This document shows, in pieces, positions 24,206 to 32,686 of a stretch of DNA of 44,616 nt. A program made the position numbers and the translations under genes. The stretch's first letter is position 1, and each line of letters starts with the position of its first letter. The stretch is from Candidatus Gastranaerophilales bacterium (GTDB taxonomy: Bacteria; Cyanobacteriota; Vampirovibrionia; Gastranaerophilales; Gastranaerophilaceae). The DNA is taken from positions 1 through 44,616 of the forward strand of contig CALURI010000016.1 in assembly GCA_944323135.1 (NCBI GenBank), given 5' to 3'. The notes under the pieces are model-generated. The model did no database searches. It saw only the letters and a list, made by a program, of their open reading frames with translations, and was not told the origin of the DNA.

Positions 24206-26557
24206 CTACAAAATATCTAAAGGATCAACATCAACAACCATTTTTATATCTTTGGGCAAACTTATTTTATTCAAAAATCCTGAAATAAATTGATGACCTT
24301 TCATATCAAGTTTATTTTTAATAAGGATTTGAAAGCGATACTGACCATTTATTCTTTCAATAACACAAGGAGTCGGACCAAGAACTTCCAACCGTTCGGA
24401 AATTCCAAACTTTTCAATCATCATACACAGACGCAAAGCAATTTCTTGTGCAGATTTTTCAGCCCGGAAGTTATTAACAGAGCTTAAAACCAACCTTATA
24501 ATCTGGCTAAAAGGCGGGTAATCAAATTCATTACGTGCAGCAATTTCAGTTTCATAAAATTCTGTATAATTTTGGGATTTTGCGCTTTCAAGTGCATAAA
24601 AATCAGGGTTATAAGTTTGGAACAAAACCTTCCCTGCAAATTCTCCTCTCCCTGCACGGCCCGCTACCTGCGTAAGCAGTTGAAAACCTCTTTCTGACGC
24701 TCTAAAGTCAGGCAAATTAAAGCTTGCATCTGCTGAAATTACTCCGACAAGCGTTACATTTGGGTTATCCAAACCTTTTGCAATCATTTGAGTTCCGACC
24801 AAAATATCAATATCGCCTTTTTGGAATTTTTCCAACAATCTTATATGTTCACCCTTACGGACTAAAATATCACTATCTATACGTTCAACATTATTTTCAG
24901 GGAAAATATCTTTTACATATTGTTCAATTTTTTGAGTTCCCGTACCGCTGTTTTTGAAAGCATCAGAACCGCATTCTGGACATACATCAGGGAAATATTC
25001 ACTATGGTTACAGTAATGACATTTGAGCATCTGATCTTTAGAATGCCAAATCATCGGAATAGCACAATTAGGACATTCAATCACATGTCCGCATGCCTGA
25101 CATTGGGTAAATGTCGAAAATCCTCGTCGATTTATTAATAAAATTACCTGCTGTCCTTTTGCAAGAGTTTCTTTGATTTCTGTCTGCAAAGGAATTGAAA
25201 TAACATTTTTATAAGCAGCTCTTCCATGTTCTTGCATATTAATAACAGTAACAGGCGGAACTTTTGCATCATTGTATCTTTTTTTTAGTTCAAAAAGATT
25301 ACCTGAATTAACAGCTCGGTAATATGTTGAAATATCAGGAGTTGCAGAACCTAAAAGAAGCGGACAATTATGAAATTTTGCAAGCTTTCTCGCGACAATT
25401 CTTGCATCATATCGCGGAGCAGGAGTAGTCTGCTTATAAGCCCCTTCGTGTTCTTCATCAATAATTATTAAACCAATATTTTTTAAAGGTGCAAAAACAG
25501 CAGAACGAGCACCTGCAAGAATTTTTATCTCATCTTTATAAAGTTTCTGCCAAACATCATATCGCTCGCCGTCTGATATACTGCTGTGCCAGATTGCGAC
25601 ATCTTTCGTTCCAAATTTTTTGGCAAGACGTTTTGTTAATTGTGATGCAAGCGCAATTTCAGGAGCTAAGAAAAGAACGTTTTTTCCTGCTTTAATCGTA
25701 TCATCTATGAGTTTAAAATAAACTTCTGTCTTTCCGGATGCTGTAACACCATGTAATAAAATTTCAGGAGGTTTATTACTATTATCAATTTGTTTTTCTT
25801 CTGAAATCAGCTCATTTTGCTGCTCCCCGCCGGACAGATGACAGGGGGTCAGTCTATTTTCAAAGCTATGCACTAATTTATTTTCAATAACTTTCTCACC
25901 TTGTTGCCCACTTGCCATCTGAACTTCTATAATTCTTTTAATGCCTTCATAAACTTTTTCTTGATCGCCTGAAAGTTCAAATAAAGCTTCTCTTTCAGTA
26001 ATCTGCAAAATATCAAGCGGATTTCGGTATAATTCTTCTTGAATAAGTTTTACGCAACCTGATTGCTCAAGTTTTTTTATAGTAGCCCTTGTTGTTTTTG
26101 CGTATTTTTCAAATAAAATAAGAGGCATTTTCCCCGATTTTTCAAGCAATTCTAAAACTTGAATTTGTCTTTTTGTTGCACCCTCATATTTTACAAATTC
26201 CACTAACTGTTCTGTTTTTGAAGCCTTTTCAATTAACTTCATAGGGATTGCAGCATTCAAAACCGTTACCAAATCACAGCAATAATAATTTGCAACCCAT
26301 TCAAGCAACTTCAAATAATCAATTGAAAAAAGCGAAGTTTCATCAAGAATTTTACTAATTTTTTTAACCTTGAAATCACCTGGCAAATAATCAGAAAATC
26401 CTACACAAAAAGCATTAATCAGCCCCTGTCTGCCAAAAGGGACAAGCAAAGCTTGTCCGATTTGAATTTTATCCTTCATATCATCAGGGATTAAATAACT
26501 GAATGTCTTAACCCCCAAACCTTTTATATTAACAAGTGCTGATGCGTATTTACTCAA
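24206..26557 (-). CDS. priA: Primosomal protein N' (PriA helicase)
   Basis: 783-aa superfamily 2 helicase that reloads the replisome at stalled forks. The N-terminal DNA-binding domain (ALVNIKGLGVKTFSYLIPDDM) is followed by Walker A GVTASGKTE (about 270), DEEH, the zinc-binding cysteines (CQACGHVIECPNC, CHYC, CPECG) and helicase motifs VGTQMIAKGLDNPNVTLVG and QVAGRAGRGEF. Initiation is at TTG (26557), supported by AAGGAG 6 nt upstream and by the need for these N-terminal residues. About 55 residues just before Walker A (about 210-265) look like an extra insert and include a locally GC-rich block. It follows the PC4-like gene by 45 nt. Confidence 0.95.
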   Translation of the reverse strand: MSKYASALVNIKGLGVKTFSYLIPDDMKDKIQIGQALLVPFGRQGLINAFCVGFSDYLPGDFKVKKISKILDETSLFSIDYLKLLEWVANYYCCDLVTVLNAAIPMKLIEKASKTEQLVEFVKYEGATKRQIQVLELLEKSGKMPLILFEKYAKTTRATIKKLEQSGCVKLIQEELYRNPLDILQITEREALFELSGDQEKVYEGIKRIIEVQMASGQQGEKVIENKLVHSFENRLTPCHLSGGEQQNELISEEKQIDNSNKPPEILLHGVTASGKTEVYFKLIDDTIKAGKNVLFLAPEIALASQLTKRLAKKFGTKDVAIWHSSISDGERYDVWQKLYKDEIKILAGARSAVFAPLKNIGLIIIDEEHEGAYKQTTPAPRYDARIVARKLAKFHNCPLLLGSATPDISTYYRAVNSGNLFELKKRYNDAKVPPVTVINMQEHGRAAYKNVISIPLQTEIKETLAKGQQVILLINRRGFSTFTQCQACGHVIECPNCAIPMIWHSKDQMLKCHYCNHSEYFPDVCPECGSDAFKNSGTGTQKIEQYVKDIFPENNVERIDSDILVRKGEHIRLLEKFQKGDIDILVGTQMIAKGLDNPNVTLVGVISADASFNLPDFRASERGFQLLTQVAGRAGRGEFAGKVLFQTYNPDFYALESAKSQNYTEFYETEIAARNEFDYPPFSQIIRLVLSSVNNFRAEKSAQEIALRLCMMIEKFGISERLEVLGPTPCVIERINGQYRFQILIKNKLDMKGHQFISGFLNKISLPKDIKMVVDVDPLDIL

Positions 26558-26602
26558 AATTTCTCCTTGAATATAAAAACGTAAATCTATATAAAATCAG
26601 AT

Positions 26603-26836
26603 TTATTCTTCAGCCATGAATTCTTTTCTTGCATCTTGAATAGCTTCTTCCAACAAATCAAGCTGTTCGGGAGTAAAAGTTACACCTTTTTTTGTAGGAA
26701 GCCAAGTTGCGCCATCATCAGTTGTATAAAATATTCTCATATTTAAATAACTTTTTCCCTTATATTCGCTAATAGAAATCTGTAATTGTTCAGTGTCACT
26801 TCTTTCAATAGCTGCTAAAAGTTTTGCATCTGCCAT
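26603..26836 (-). CDS. PC4/YdbC-like ssDNA-binding protein
   Basis: 77-aa protein matching the transcriptional coactivator p15 (PC4) fold: QLQISISEYKGKSYLNMRIFY, then DGATWLPTKKGVTFTPEQLDLLEEAI. Bacterial members such as YdbC bind single-stranded DNA as dimers. AAGGAG precedes the ATG well. Directly upstream of priA on the same strand, so a role around replication or repair is plausible but inferred from position. Confidence 0.85.
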   Translation of the reverse strand: MADAKLLAAIERSDTEQLQISISEYKGKSYLNMRIFYTTDDGATWLPTKKGVTFTPEQLDLLEEAIQDARKEFMAEE

Positions 26837-26927
26837 ATTTTCTCTCCTTATTAACTAATCCATATTAATCTTATCACAGAAAAATTTTTTTATGATAAAG
26901 TTAATTTAAAAATAAGGAGAAAATTTT

Positions 26928-27674
26928 ATGATAAAAGTAGCAGTTTGCGGAGCATTAGGGAAAATGGGAAAAGAAGTTGTTGAAGCTGTTACAACTTGCC
27001 CCGATACGGAACTTGTTGCTCAAATTGATATTGCAGGAGCAGAATTTAAAACGATTGAAGAAGCTCATAAAAAATGTCAAATTGATATTTTAGTAGATTT
27101 TACACAACCAAAATCAATTTTTGAAAACGCAAAATACTGTTTAAATAACGGAATAAAAATTGTAATAGGTACAACAGGTCTTAAAGATGATGAAATAGAA
27201 TATTTGAAAAAACTTTCCAAAGAAAAAAATACAGGATGTTTAATCGCTCCAAACTTTTCAACAGGTGCGGTTCTATTAATGATGTTTGCACGCCAAGCTT
27301 CAAAATACTTCGATAATGCAGAAATTATAGAACTTCACCACAATCAAAAGAAAGACGCACCATCAGGAACAGCAATTAAAACAGCATCAATGATGTCAGA
27401 AGTTAAAGACGATTTTGCAAAAAACAATTGTCCGGAAACAGAAACAATAGAAGGTGCAAGAGGTGGAAATTCATATTCCAATATCCATATACATTCTGTC
27501 AGAATGCCAGGATATATCGCATCACAAGAAGTAATTTTCGGTTCATCAGGTCAAATTATGACAATCCGTCACGATTCAATGGACAGAAAATGTTATATGC
27601 AAGGCGTCTTGCTTGCGATAAAACATGTTGCCGAAAAAAACGACTTTGTCTATGGACTTGACAATATCATGTAA
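26928..27674 (+). CDS. dapB: 4-hydroxy-tetrahydrodipicolinate reductase
   Basis: 248-aa NAD(P)H-dependent enzyme of the diaminopimelate/lysine pathway. The nucleotide-binding loop GALGKMG (8-14), VDFTQP (56-61), GTTGL and the catalytic/substrate motif ELHHNQKKDAPSGTA (H137, H138, K141-K142) are intact, and the C-terminal dimer/tetramer region is complete (GARGGNSYSNIHIHSVRMPG). AAGGAG lies upstream. asd, earlier in the same pathway, lies just beyond the intervening pilin gene. Confidence 0.96.
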   Translation: MIKVAVCGALGKMGKEVVEAVTTCPDTELVAQIDIAGAEFKTIEEAHKKCQIDILVDFTQPKSIFENAKYCLNNGIKIVIGTTGLKDDEIEYLKKLSKEKNTGCLIAPNFSTGAVLLMMFARQASKYFDNAEIIELHHNQKKDAPSGTAIKTASMMSEVKDDFAKNNCPETETIEGARGGNSYSNIHIHSVRMPGYIASQEVIFGSSGQIMTIRHDSMDRKCYMQGVLLAIKHVAEKNDFVYGLDNIM

Positions 27675-27718
27675 ATCGTAAATAATAAACATGTCGGGAA
27701 AATCAGGAGGCGAAAGTT

Positions 27719-28437
27719 ATGAATATGAGAGCATTTAGAATTGCCCCCCCCCCGCAAAACTCTTTTGGAATAAGGGGGTAGCAGGTTTTACTTTAGCAGA
27801 AGTATTAATTACTTTAGGTATTATTGGTGTTGTTGCGGCAATGACAATGCCAAGCTTAATTGCAAATTACAGAAGCAAAGTTGCAGTAACTCAATTAAAA
27901 AAAATGTATTCTGTAATGTCACAAGCATTGTTGTTTACAGTACAACAAGATGGTGATTATTCATCATTAAATGAAATTCAAGATAACGATTCAATATCTA
28001 TACAGACATGGTACAAAACAGCTTTGAAACCATATATTAAAATTACCAATGAATGCTTTGACAATAAACCCGGTTGTTGGACAGATGAAAGAACAAAATA
28101 TTTAAATGGTAATTCTCTCAATTATCATAACGGCATTGGAACAAATATTGTAGTATTTAATACTATTGATGGTTATTCCGTAAATTTAGATGCTTCAACC
28201 CACAATGGAAGTGGTGTTTTAAAAGTATATGTTGATATAAACGGTAAAAAACTCCCTAATACTTTAGGTAAAGATATTTATATATTTGAATTTTCAGACA
28301 AAGGATTTATACCTGCCGGACACGATAAATCTGATGAAGAAATTAATGCTGATTGCAGCAAAAACGGAAACGGTTATTATTGTTTTGAAAAAATCATGCG
28401 TAACGGCTGGGAAATTGATAAAGAAAACTTATGGTAG
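27719..28437 (+). CDS. Prepilin-like protein, out of frame at a C10 tract
   Basis: Type IV pilin/pseudopilin-like protein. The ATG at 27719 has a perfect AGGAGG 8 nt upstream. As written, the frame ends after 20 codons at a TAG before the pilin motif, because of ten C's at 27744-27753. With eleven (or eight) C's the frame reads through: an MNMRAFRIAPPP leader, LFWNKGVAG, then FTLAEVLITLGIIG with cleavage after G23 and E at +5, and on to the stop at 28437. The mature C-terminal domain (CW, YLNGN, DINGKKLPNTLGKDI, paired Cys) matches the paralogue at 23058. No alternative in-frame start lies between the tract and the motif, so 10 C's should be OFF. Sequencing error is the main alternative. Confidence 0.82.
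27744..27753 (+). repeat. Homopolymer C10 in prepilin leader
   Basis: Ten consecutive C's, exceptional in a genome near 30% GC, located between the ribosome site and the prepilin peptidase site. Position and effect on frame fit a slipped-strand contingency tract. Confidence 0.8.
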
Positions 28438-28513
28438 TTAAATTTCTTTACATAAGCTTAACCTCTCGATGTATTTGTGTTTATATATATTAATACAAAT
28501 TTGGGGAGGAAAC

Positions 28514-29530
28514 ATGAGAAAACCAAATATCGCAATTTTAGGTGCAACAGGCGTTGTAGGCAGAGAAATTACAAAAATTATTGATGAATTAGGAATTGAA
28601 TTTAACGAAATAAAATTCCTATCAAGTGCAAAATCCGCAGGTAAAAAATTGGAATTTCAAGGAAAAACCTACACTGTTGAAGAAGCAAAACCTGAAAGTT
28701 TTGACGGTGTTAATATAGTTTTAGCTTCTGCAGGAGCTTCCACATCTAAAATATTTGCACCCGAAATAGTAAAAAGAGGCGGTGTTTTGGTTGACAATTC
28801 ATCAGCTTTCAGAATGGAAAAAGATGTTCCGCTTGTAATTGCTTATGTAAACGATGAAGATTTAAGAAAACATAAAGGAATTATTGCTAATCCGAATTGT
28901 TCAACATCACAATTAATGCTCGTTTTAAAACCGTTAATTGATAAAAATCCCATGAAAAGATTAATTGTATCAACATATCAAGCCGTTTCAGGTGCAGGAT
29001 TAGCGGCAATAAATGAATTAACAGATAACACAAAAGCAACTTTGGCAAATGAAGAATTTGAAAATAAATGTTTCAAAAAACCGATTTCCTTCAACGTAAT
29101 TCCGCAAATTGACGTATTCTTGGACAACGGTTATACAAAAGAAGAAATGAAAGTTGTAAATGAAACTAAAAAGATTCTTCATCTTCCTCAAGATTTACCT
29201 ATTTCCTGTACAGCGGCACGAGTTCCTGTTTATAACGGGCATTCAGAAGCAGTTGACATTGAATTTGAAAATCCGATTACTCCTGATGAAGTTCGTGAAA
29301 TATTGGGAAATTCATTCGGAGTAAAAGTTATTGATAATCCGGATAATTTTGAATATCCGACAACAAGAGATGCCTCAGGTGTTGATCCTGTATTTGTCGG
29401 GAGAATTAGAAAAAATCTTGCCTTCAATAACGGAATTTCTTTATGGTGTGTTGCAGATAATTTAAGAATAGGAGCAGCACTAAACACAGTCAGAATTTGT
29501 AAAAAACTTATCGAAATGGATTTATACTAA
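28514..29530 (+). CDS. asd: Aspartate-semialdehyde dehydrogenase
   Basis: 338-aa NADP-dependent enzyme converting aspartyl phosphate to aspartate semialdehyde, the branch point for lysine/diaminopimelate, threonine and methionine. Motifs: GATGVVGREI (10-19), SSAFRMEKDVPLVI (96-109), ANPNCST with catalytic C129, STYQAVSGAG, and the C-terminal VPVYNGHSEA. The ATG at 28514 is fixed by GGGGAGG; the upstream extension has no ribosome site. The following 76-aa gene starts with no gap. Confidence 0.96.
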   Translation: MRKPNIAILGATGVVGREITKIIDELGIEFNEIKFLSSAKSAGKKLEFQGKTYTVEEAKPESFDGVNIVLASAGASTSKIFAPEIVKRGGVLVDNSSAFRMEKDVPLVIAYVNDEDLRKHKGIIANPNCSTSQLMLVLKPLIDKNPMKRLIVSTYQAVSGAGLAAINELTDNTKATLANEEFENKCFKKPISFNVIPQIDVFLDNGYTKEEMKVVNETKKILHLPQDLPISCTAARVPVYNGHSEAVDIEFENPITPDEVREILGNSFGVKVIDNPDNFEYPTTRDASGVDPVFVGRIRKNLAFNNGISLWCVADNLRIGAALNTVRICKKLIEMDLY

Positions 29531-29761
29531 ATGAAAATATCAAAATTAACAATTACTCCTCTTTCTAAAGGCTGGGCACAAACAGTTATAGAAAACCCCT
29601 CAACCGAAAGAGCTCAAAATCTAATTAAAGACAGATTAAATTCAGGTTTCCCTGATTATAATCGAAAACCAAGAGTATACAGAAGAATTCCAAAATTTTT
29701 AAAAGGATTTGTTAATCCTGCAACAAAAATAGGAGAAAGCAAACTTTTAAAAGACATTTAA
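29531..29761 (+). CDS. Hypothetical protein, 76 aa
   Basis: Starts immediately after the asd stop (TAAATG), so translation is probably coupled; there is no strong ribosome site. The product is basic, starts MKISKLTITPLSKGW, and has an Arg/Lys-Pro-rich second half (NRKPRVYRRIPKFLKGF). No family recognised. Its M-K-I-x-K-L opening resembles the starts of the unknown proteins at 6095 and 34060. Confidence 0.6.
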   Translation: MKISKLTITPLSKGWAQTVIENPSTERAQNLIKDRLNSGFPDYNRKPRVYRRIPKFLKGFVNPATKIGESKLLKDI

Positions 29762-29848
29762 CATTTGTTAACAAAATATAAATATTCACGCAATTTTTTT
29801 GCCTTTAAAATTTTTATAATTATAGGGAAAATATTGGGGGATATTACA

Positions 29849-29983
29849 ATGAAAAAAAATGAAAGAAAACAAGAACAAAAGGTACAAAAAGATACCGTAA
29901 AAAAATTTGAGGAATTAAAAAAAGATATTGATGTACCGAGATTAACATCAGATTATTTGGAACAAACATTACAGATAGCATAA
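29849..29983 (+). CDS. Micro-protein A with LEQTxQIA tail
   Basis: 44-aa protein: a very basic/Gln-rich N-terminus (MKKNERKQEQKVQK), a short helical middle, and the tail VPRLTSDYLEQTLQIA ending at the stop. TTGGGGG lies about 10 nt upstream of ATG, and a terminator begins in its stop codon. The last 15 residues match the 49-aa protein at 30214 at 10 positions. No known family. A precursor peptide, an adaptor tail or a degron-like tail are all possible. Confidence 0.6.
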   Translation: MKKNERKQEQKVQKDTVKKFEELKKDIDVPRLTSDYLEQTLQIA

Positions 29984-30009
29984 AAAAGACCGCTAATGCG
30001 GTCTTTTTT
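29982..30009 (+). terminator. Terminator of micro-protein A
   Basis: AAAAAAGACCGC, loop TAAT, GCGGTCTTTTTT: a compact perfect hairpin with T run, overlapping the stop codon. Confidence 0.9.
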
Positions 30010-30072
30010 ATGAAATATTAATTTATTTAAATATTACCCACTAAGGTTGTATTCAAAATAATTTTTTTAATG

Positions 30073-30213
30073 TATAATATATATACTTAAGATATCTTGT
30101 TGAGAAGAAATTTTACTAACCCCGGATTAACGGATATTTAAGACAATAAATTTATTAAACGGTTACCTGATATTGGGGATTTTAACCAGACTTTAGAAAG
30201 GTAAATTTTTTTT
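30073..30213 (+). promoter_or_regulatory. Promoter and long 5' leader of micro-protein B
   Basis: A consensus TATAAT at 30073-30078 would give an unusually long leader of about 130 nt for a 49-aa gene. The leader holds the palindromes AAGATATCTT and AATAAATTTATT, CCG-GATTAA-CGG, and a CCCC block that can pair with a GGGG block 50 nt downstream. No known riboswitch class is recognised. Confidence 0.4.
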
Positions 30214-30363
30214 ATGAATGAAAAACAAATACAAAATGGGAACGAAGAAAAAAATATTCAAAATGAATACGCAGAGTTAAACGGCATAAAAGTAAACCAC
30301 AAAGATTTTGAAATGCCTCGTTCAACATTTGAAATGTTGGAACAAACCTGCCAAATAGCTTAA
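30214..30363 (+). CDS. Micro-protein B with LEQTxQIA tail
   Basis: 49-aa protein: polar, Gln/Asn/Glu-rich N-terminal half, then FEMPRSTFEMLEQTCQIA at the C-terminus. The tail aligns without gaps with that of micro-protein A (P-R-x-T-x3-L-E-Q-T-x-Q-I-A), while the N-termini differ. AAAGG lies 12 nt from ATG, a long spacing. Here a Cys replaces Leu in the tail. Function unknown. Confidence 0.6.
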   Translation: MNEKQIQNGNEEKNIQNEYAELNGIKVNHKDFEMPRSTFEMLEQTCQIA

Positions 30364-30454
30364 ATATACAATTATAAATATTTTTTATTAAAACTTATCA
30401 TAAAACGCAATTTTAAATTTGTTTCTTCTTTACAAAATAAAAGGAGAAAATAAA

Positions 30455-30637
30455 ATGAAAATTCTTGGAAAATTTGATAAAATCCCAACACGTTATGATG
30501 ACATCCAAAAAGATATTCTTGAAGCTAGGCTTAAAAAATATTACAATCAAAAATCACCGAAAATAAAAGAAGGTACATACAAACTCGGGGAAGTTTGCAG
30601 TAATGTTCTTGGGAAAATTCTAAATGAATTAGGCTAA
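30455..30637 (+). CDS. Hypothetical protein, 60 aa
   Basis: Basic small protein starting MKILGKFDKIPTRYDDIQKD and ending LGEVCSNVLGKILNELG, likely two helices. The ATG at 30455 has AAAAGGAG 7 nt upstream; the open frame before it lacks a ribosome site. No family recognised. Last of four tiny genes between asd and the lipid A cluster. Confidence 0.6.
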   Translation: MKILGKFDKIPTRYDDIQKDILEARLKKYYNQKSPKIKEGTYKLGEVCSNVLGKILNELG

Positions 30638-30712
30638 AAAATTTTTATCCGAATTAATAAAAGTTTTAATATTACTTTTTGTTAAAACCTAACGATTTTC
30701 TTGCCTGTTTTT

Positions 30713-30721
30713 GGTACAATA
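30713..30721 (+). promoter_or_regulatory. Extended -10 promoter of the rfaE2/lpx cluster
   Basis: TGGTACAAT, an extended -10, 20 nt before the rfaE2 ATG. It may drive rfaE2 through fabZ, since no terminator is seen until 33976. Confidence 0.45.
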
Positions 30722-30741
30722 TGTTTTAAGAGAACAGGGAT

Positions 30742-31206
30742 ATGTTAGTAAAAAGAAAAGATATTAAAACATTAATAGATGTTATTCATCATTCGGGTAA
30801 AACAGTCGTAACAACAAACGGATGTTTTGATATTTTGCATATCGGTCATGTAAGATATCTCGAAAAAACAAAATCTTTTGCTGATTATTTAATTGTTTTG
30901 TTAAACTCTGATAAATCCGTAAAAAGTATAAAAGGTCCAACACGTCCAATTAATAATGAAAATGACCGCGCTGAAATATTAAGTGCTTTGAGATGTGTAG
31001 ATTATGTGGTATTATTTGATGAAGATAGTCCTCGTGCTCTTTTGGATGAAATAAAACCTGATGTTTATACAAAAGGGGCAGATTATACTATGGAAACTCT
31101 TCCGGAAGCAGATATTATGAAAAAAAACGGGATCAGAGTAGAATTCATTGATTTTGTAGAAGGCAAATCCACTACAAAAACAATTGAAAAAATGCAAAAA
31201 GCATAG
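30742..31206 (+). CDS. rfaE2: D-glycero-beta-D-manno-heptose 1-phosphate adenylyltransferase
   Basis: 154-aa nucleotidyltransferase making ADP-heptose for the LPS core. TTNGCFDILHIGHVRYLE holds the HxGH-type motif; PTRPINNENDRAEIL, YTKGADYT and EGKSTTKTIEKM match the stand-alone cytidylyltransferase-like HldE C-terminal domain. The kinase half (HldE-N) is not fused and not in the window. First gene of a same-strand run leading into lpxD. Confidence 0.92.
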   Translation: MLVKRKDIKTLIDVIHHSGKTVVTTNGCFDILHIGHVRYLEKTKSFADYLIVLLNSDKSVKSIKGPTRPINNENDRAEILSALRCVDYVVLFDEDSPRALLDEIKPDVYTKGADYTMETLPEADIMKKNGIRVEFIDFVEGKSTTKTIEKMQKA

Positions 31207-31232
31207 GAGTTCATAAAAAAGGAGAAATAATT

Positions 31233-31586
31233 ATGAGCGGATATGTTTATATAGTTTTTGACAAACCTGATGAAAATTTAATAATAGGCATAACATCAAA
31301 TCTTTTAATGCATATGCATGAAATTAAAAATAAAATTAACGATATTTATAAAAATGAATTTTCGACAAATAAACTTGCTTATTATGAAAATTATGATGAC
31401 ATTGCAGAAGCAATTATCAGAAAAAAAGAATTAGAAAAACTAACAAAAGAAGATTTAATATCAATGATAACTCTGAATAATCCTAACTGGAATGACTTAC
31501 ACAGTACAATTTTAAAAGTTTGGAATGATGCAGCAAATCTTCACGAAAAAAATAAAATAATTAAACACAAAGGAGAGAATATATGA
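31233..31586 (+). CDS. Degenerate GIY-YIG domain protein
   Basis: 117-aa protein recognisable as the short GIY-YIG (UPF0213-like) family: [54 protein letters not shown]. However, the catalytic positions look lost: the second Tyr (YIG) is IIG, the Arg of LxxR is His in NLLMH, and the usual Glu of the AxxRE helix is Lys (AIIRKK). It is therefore probably not a nuclease. AAGGAG supports the start, and its stop overlaps the lpxD start by 4 nt (ATGA), so it is translated with the lipid A genes. Confidence 0.75.
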   Translation: MSGYVYIVFDKPDENLIIGITSNLLMHMHEIKNKINDIYKNEFSTNKLAYYENYDDIAEAIIRKKELEKLTKEDLISMITLNNPNWNDLHSTILKVWNDAANLHEKNKIIKHKGENI

Positions 31587-32686
31587 AAACCTTTACATTG
31601 GAAGAAATTACACAATTAACAGGTGGTATGCTTACAAAAGCACAAGATGTAAAAATTACAAACATTGCACCGCCATTGCTGTCTGATGAAACTACTCTTG
31701 CGTTAGCACTTGGAGAAGAAGAAATTGCAAACCTTACAAAATCAAAAGCAAAAGCTGCTCTTGTACCATTAGGTGTTCAAATTGACGGATTGACAACAAT
31801 AGAAGTTGAAAGGCCGAGATTAGCAATGATGAAACTCCTAAACCTTTTCTATTCAGCACCAAGAGTTTATAAAGGGGTTCACCCAACAGCAGTTGTTGAT
31901 GAAACAGCAAAATTAGGAACAAATGTTGAAATAGGTCCGAATGTTGTAATTTCTCATGATGCAGTTATCGGCGACAATACAAAAATTGCTGCAAATTCAT
32001 ATATCGGCGGTAATGTAAAAATCGGTAAAAACTGCTTCTTCCACGCAAATGTAAATATCGGTGACAGAGTACAAGTTGGGGATGATGTAATTTTACATCA
32101 CGGAGTATCTCTTGGAGCTGACGGTTTCAGCTTTGTAACAGAAAACCCTGATAACATTGAACAAGCGAGAAAAGACGGAGAAATTAAAGAGACAAATACA
32201 AAACATGTAATCTTTAAAATTCCATCAATAGGTTCAGTAGTTATAGGCAATAATGTTGAAATCGGTGCAAATACAACAATTGACAGAGGAACAATTGAAA
32301 ATACAACAATCGGCAATAACACAAAAATTGATGACCTGGTAATGATAGGTCATAACTGTAAAATTGGCGAAGGTTGTTTAATTGTATCTCAAGTTGGTAT
32401 TGCAGGAAGCTGCGTAATCGGCGACAGAGTAGTTATTGCAGGACAAGCAGGACTTGCAGACCATATTGAAATAGGTTCTGACACGATTATTACCGCAAAA
32501 GCAGGTGTTACAAAATCATTCCCTGAAAAATCAATTGTTGTTGGTATTCCAGCAATGCCGAGAAAAGATTTCATTAAACAACTTAAAACAATGAAAGATG
32601 CTCAGGAAATTTTTGCGAAATTCAGAAAATATGAACCGCTTTTAAAAGAATTTGAGGACAATATTAATCATGACCACAATTCTTAA
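31583..32686 (+). CDS. lpxD: UDP-3-O-(3-hydroxyacyl)glucosamine N-acyltransferase
   Basis: 367-aa left-handed beta-helix acyltransferase for the third step of lipid A synthesis. The N-terminal LpxD domain (residues 1-100) precedes about ten hexapeptide coils ([29 protein letters not shown] repeats), the loop LGADGFSFV, and [10 protein letters not shown] with the catalytic His. It is a little longer than typical LpxD (about 340) because of the C-terminal helix. GGAGAG precedes the ATG. Overlaps lpxC by 17 nt. Confidence 0.95.
   Translation: MKTFTLEEITQLTGGMLTKAQDVKITNIAPPLLSDETTLALALGEEEIANLTKSKAKAALVPLGVQIDGLTTIEVERPRLAMMKLLNLFYSAPRVYKGVHPTAVVDETAKLGTNVEIGPNVVISHDAVIGDNTKIAANSYIGGNVKIGKNCFFHANVNIGDRVQVGDDVILHHGVSLGADGFSFVTENPDNIEQARKDGEIKETNTKHVIFKIPSIGSVVIGNNVEIGANTTIDRGTIENTTIGNNTKIDDLVMIGHNCKIGEGCLIVSQVGIAGSCVIGDRVVIAGQAGLADHIEIGSDTIITAKAGVTKSFPEKSIVVGIPAMPRKDFIKQLKTMKDAQEIFAKFRKYEPLLKEFEDNINHDHNS

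Noticed and set aside
22316..28437. Alternative genetic code as cause of interrupted pilin frames
   Set aside because: The breaks are TAA and TAG after homopolymers with a frame change, not in-frame recoded stops; other genes use all three stops normally.
30100..30200. TPP riboswitch (TTGAGA ... ACCTGAT)
   Set aside because: The second conserved arm and the spacing do not match, and the downstream gene has no thiamine link.
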